Origin: Nocardioides sp. NBC_00368 | GTDB lineage: Bacteria > Actinomycetota > Actinomycetes > Propionibacteriales > Nocardioidaceae | Assembly (NCBI RefSeq): GCF_036090055.1 | Contig: NZ_CP107970.1 | Coordinates: 1,862,501 to 1,926,500 of the forward strand | Length of the DNA stretch: 64,000 bases | Reading direction: 5' to 3' | Shown: one piece after another, positions 63,658 to 64,000 of the stretch | Position numbering within the stretch: the stretch's first letter is position 1 | Layout of the letters: the number at the start of each line of letters is the position of its first letter | The notes under the pieces: model-generated | Told to the model about the DNA's origin: nothing | The model's database searches: none | The model's input: the letters and a program-made list of their open reading frames with translations, nothing else | Position numbers and translations under genes: made by a program

Positions 63658-64000
63658 GTGACCGGGCCGAAGTTGGTGCGAGTTGCGGTGATCAGTCCGC
63701 AGGAGGTCGTCAGGCGTGGGCTCACCACGATGCTCGATGACTATCCCGACCGCGTGGCGGTGACCGCACTTCCATGCGCCCACTGCCACACCGCCCGGGT
63801 CGATGTGATCGTGTACGACACCTTCGGCCTGTTCCTCGCCGGCGAGCGTGAACTCGCCCACCTGCTGCACGAGACCGATGCGAAGGTCTTGATCTGCAGC
63901 CGAGACCTACGCCCCGACCTACACGCCCGGGCCCACGCACTGGGCGCCAGAGCCTGGATCTCGATGAGCGCGCACGCCCACGAACTCGTACGCAGTATCG
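63658..64000 (+). CDS. Response-regulator receiver protein, N-terminal part (runs off the right edge)
   Basis: The first 114 residues form a receiver domain of the NarL/LuxR type: 'VRVAVISPQEVVRRGLTTMLDDYPDRVAV', then 'VDVIVYDTFGLF' with the probable phospho-acceptor Asp in YDTF, and 'AKVLICSRDLRPDLHARAHALGARAWISMSA'. The acidic pair expected near the N-terminus is replaced by 'SPQE', so phosphorylation may be atypical. The output domain lies outside the window. GAGAAGG precedes the GTG at 63658. Confidence 0.72.
   Translation, partial: MTGPKLVRVAVISPQEVVRRGLTTMLDDYPDRVAVTALPCAHCHTARVDVIVYDTFGLFLAGERELAHLLHETDAKVLICSRDLRPDLHARAHALGARAWISMSAHAHELVRSI

Overview
The window is high-GC DNA (roughly 65-70 percent in most genes) with GTG starts, many probable leaderless genes (a TANNNT box 6-8 nt before the start codon), F420/deazaflavin-type nitroreductase-family proteins, CGNR and RsbW-like regulators and frequent CGTACG words. 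Together these suggest an actinobacterium, most likely of the Nocardioidaceae (Nocardioides-like). That placement is an inference from style and gene content. I found no rRNA, tRNA or CRISPR array.

1-10.8 kb is a glycan-use island. A secreted GH101 endo-alpha-N-acetylgalactosaminidase with a C-terminal NPCBM domain, a DeoR-type regulator, a SIS deaminase/isomerase of the AgaS type, a ROK sugar kinase, a PfkB tagatose/fructose-phosphate kinase and a class II aldolase all lie on the minus strand, with a partial secreted GH31 enzyme at the left edge. A cytoplasmic GH35 beta-galactosidase is divergent. They read as a route from mucin-type core-1 O-glycans (Gal-beta-1,3-GalNAc) to triose phosphates. 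A GalNAc-6-phosphate deacetylase and a transporter are not in the window.

10.8-27.7 kb starts with ilvD and a bacterial-type poly(ADP-ribose) glycohydrolase, then becomes a mosaic. A Nudix gene and a TetR gene are each present twice in direct orientation. Between the TetR copies lie an HTH/TPR regulator, an IS1634-family element and a lower-GC two-gene operon whose larger product carries a HEPN-like R-x4-H motif (candidate defence genes). HD, DUF385, MmcQ and YdcF genes follow.

28-43 kb is accessory: an unknown 641-aa protein, an IS481 remnant, an unknown membrane protein, a HigB toxin with a HigA antitoxin fused to an ImmA/IrrE-type protease, and, divergent from it, a compact ubiquitin-like operon (Ubl, E2-like, JAB-E1 fusion). 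The E2-like protein contains no cysteine and the E1 crossover loop has none either, so a canonical thioester relay looks impossible. Small orphan and SMI1-type genes, an M23 peptidase and a large membrane metallophosphoesterase follow.

43-64 kb is more chromosomal in style: a lipoprotein/membrane pair, an alpha-toroid protein convergent with an FAD monooxygenase pair, a five-blade tachylectin-2-like lectin, DUF309, YciI and UBP zinc-finger genes, a cold-shock protein and putP. Next comes a five-gene operon joining an acetyl-CoA-synthetase-like enzyme, E1-alpha, E1-beta and E2 of a 2-oxoacid dehydrogenase and an acyl carrier protein. The window ends with an anti-sigma-like ATPase, a CGNR regulator and the start of a response regulator.
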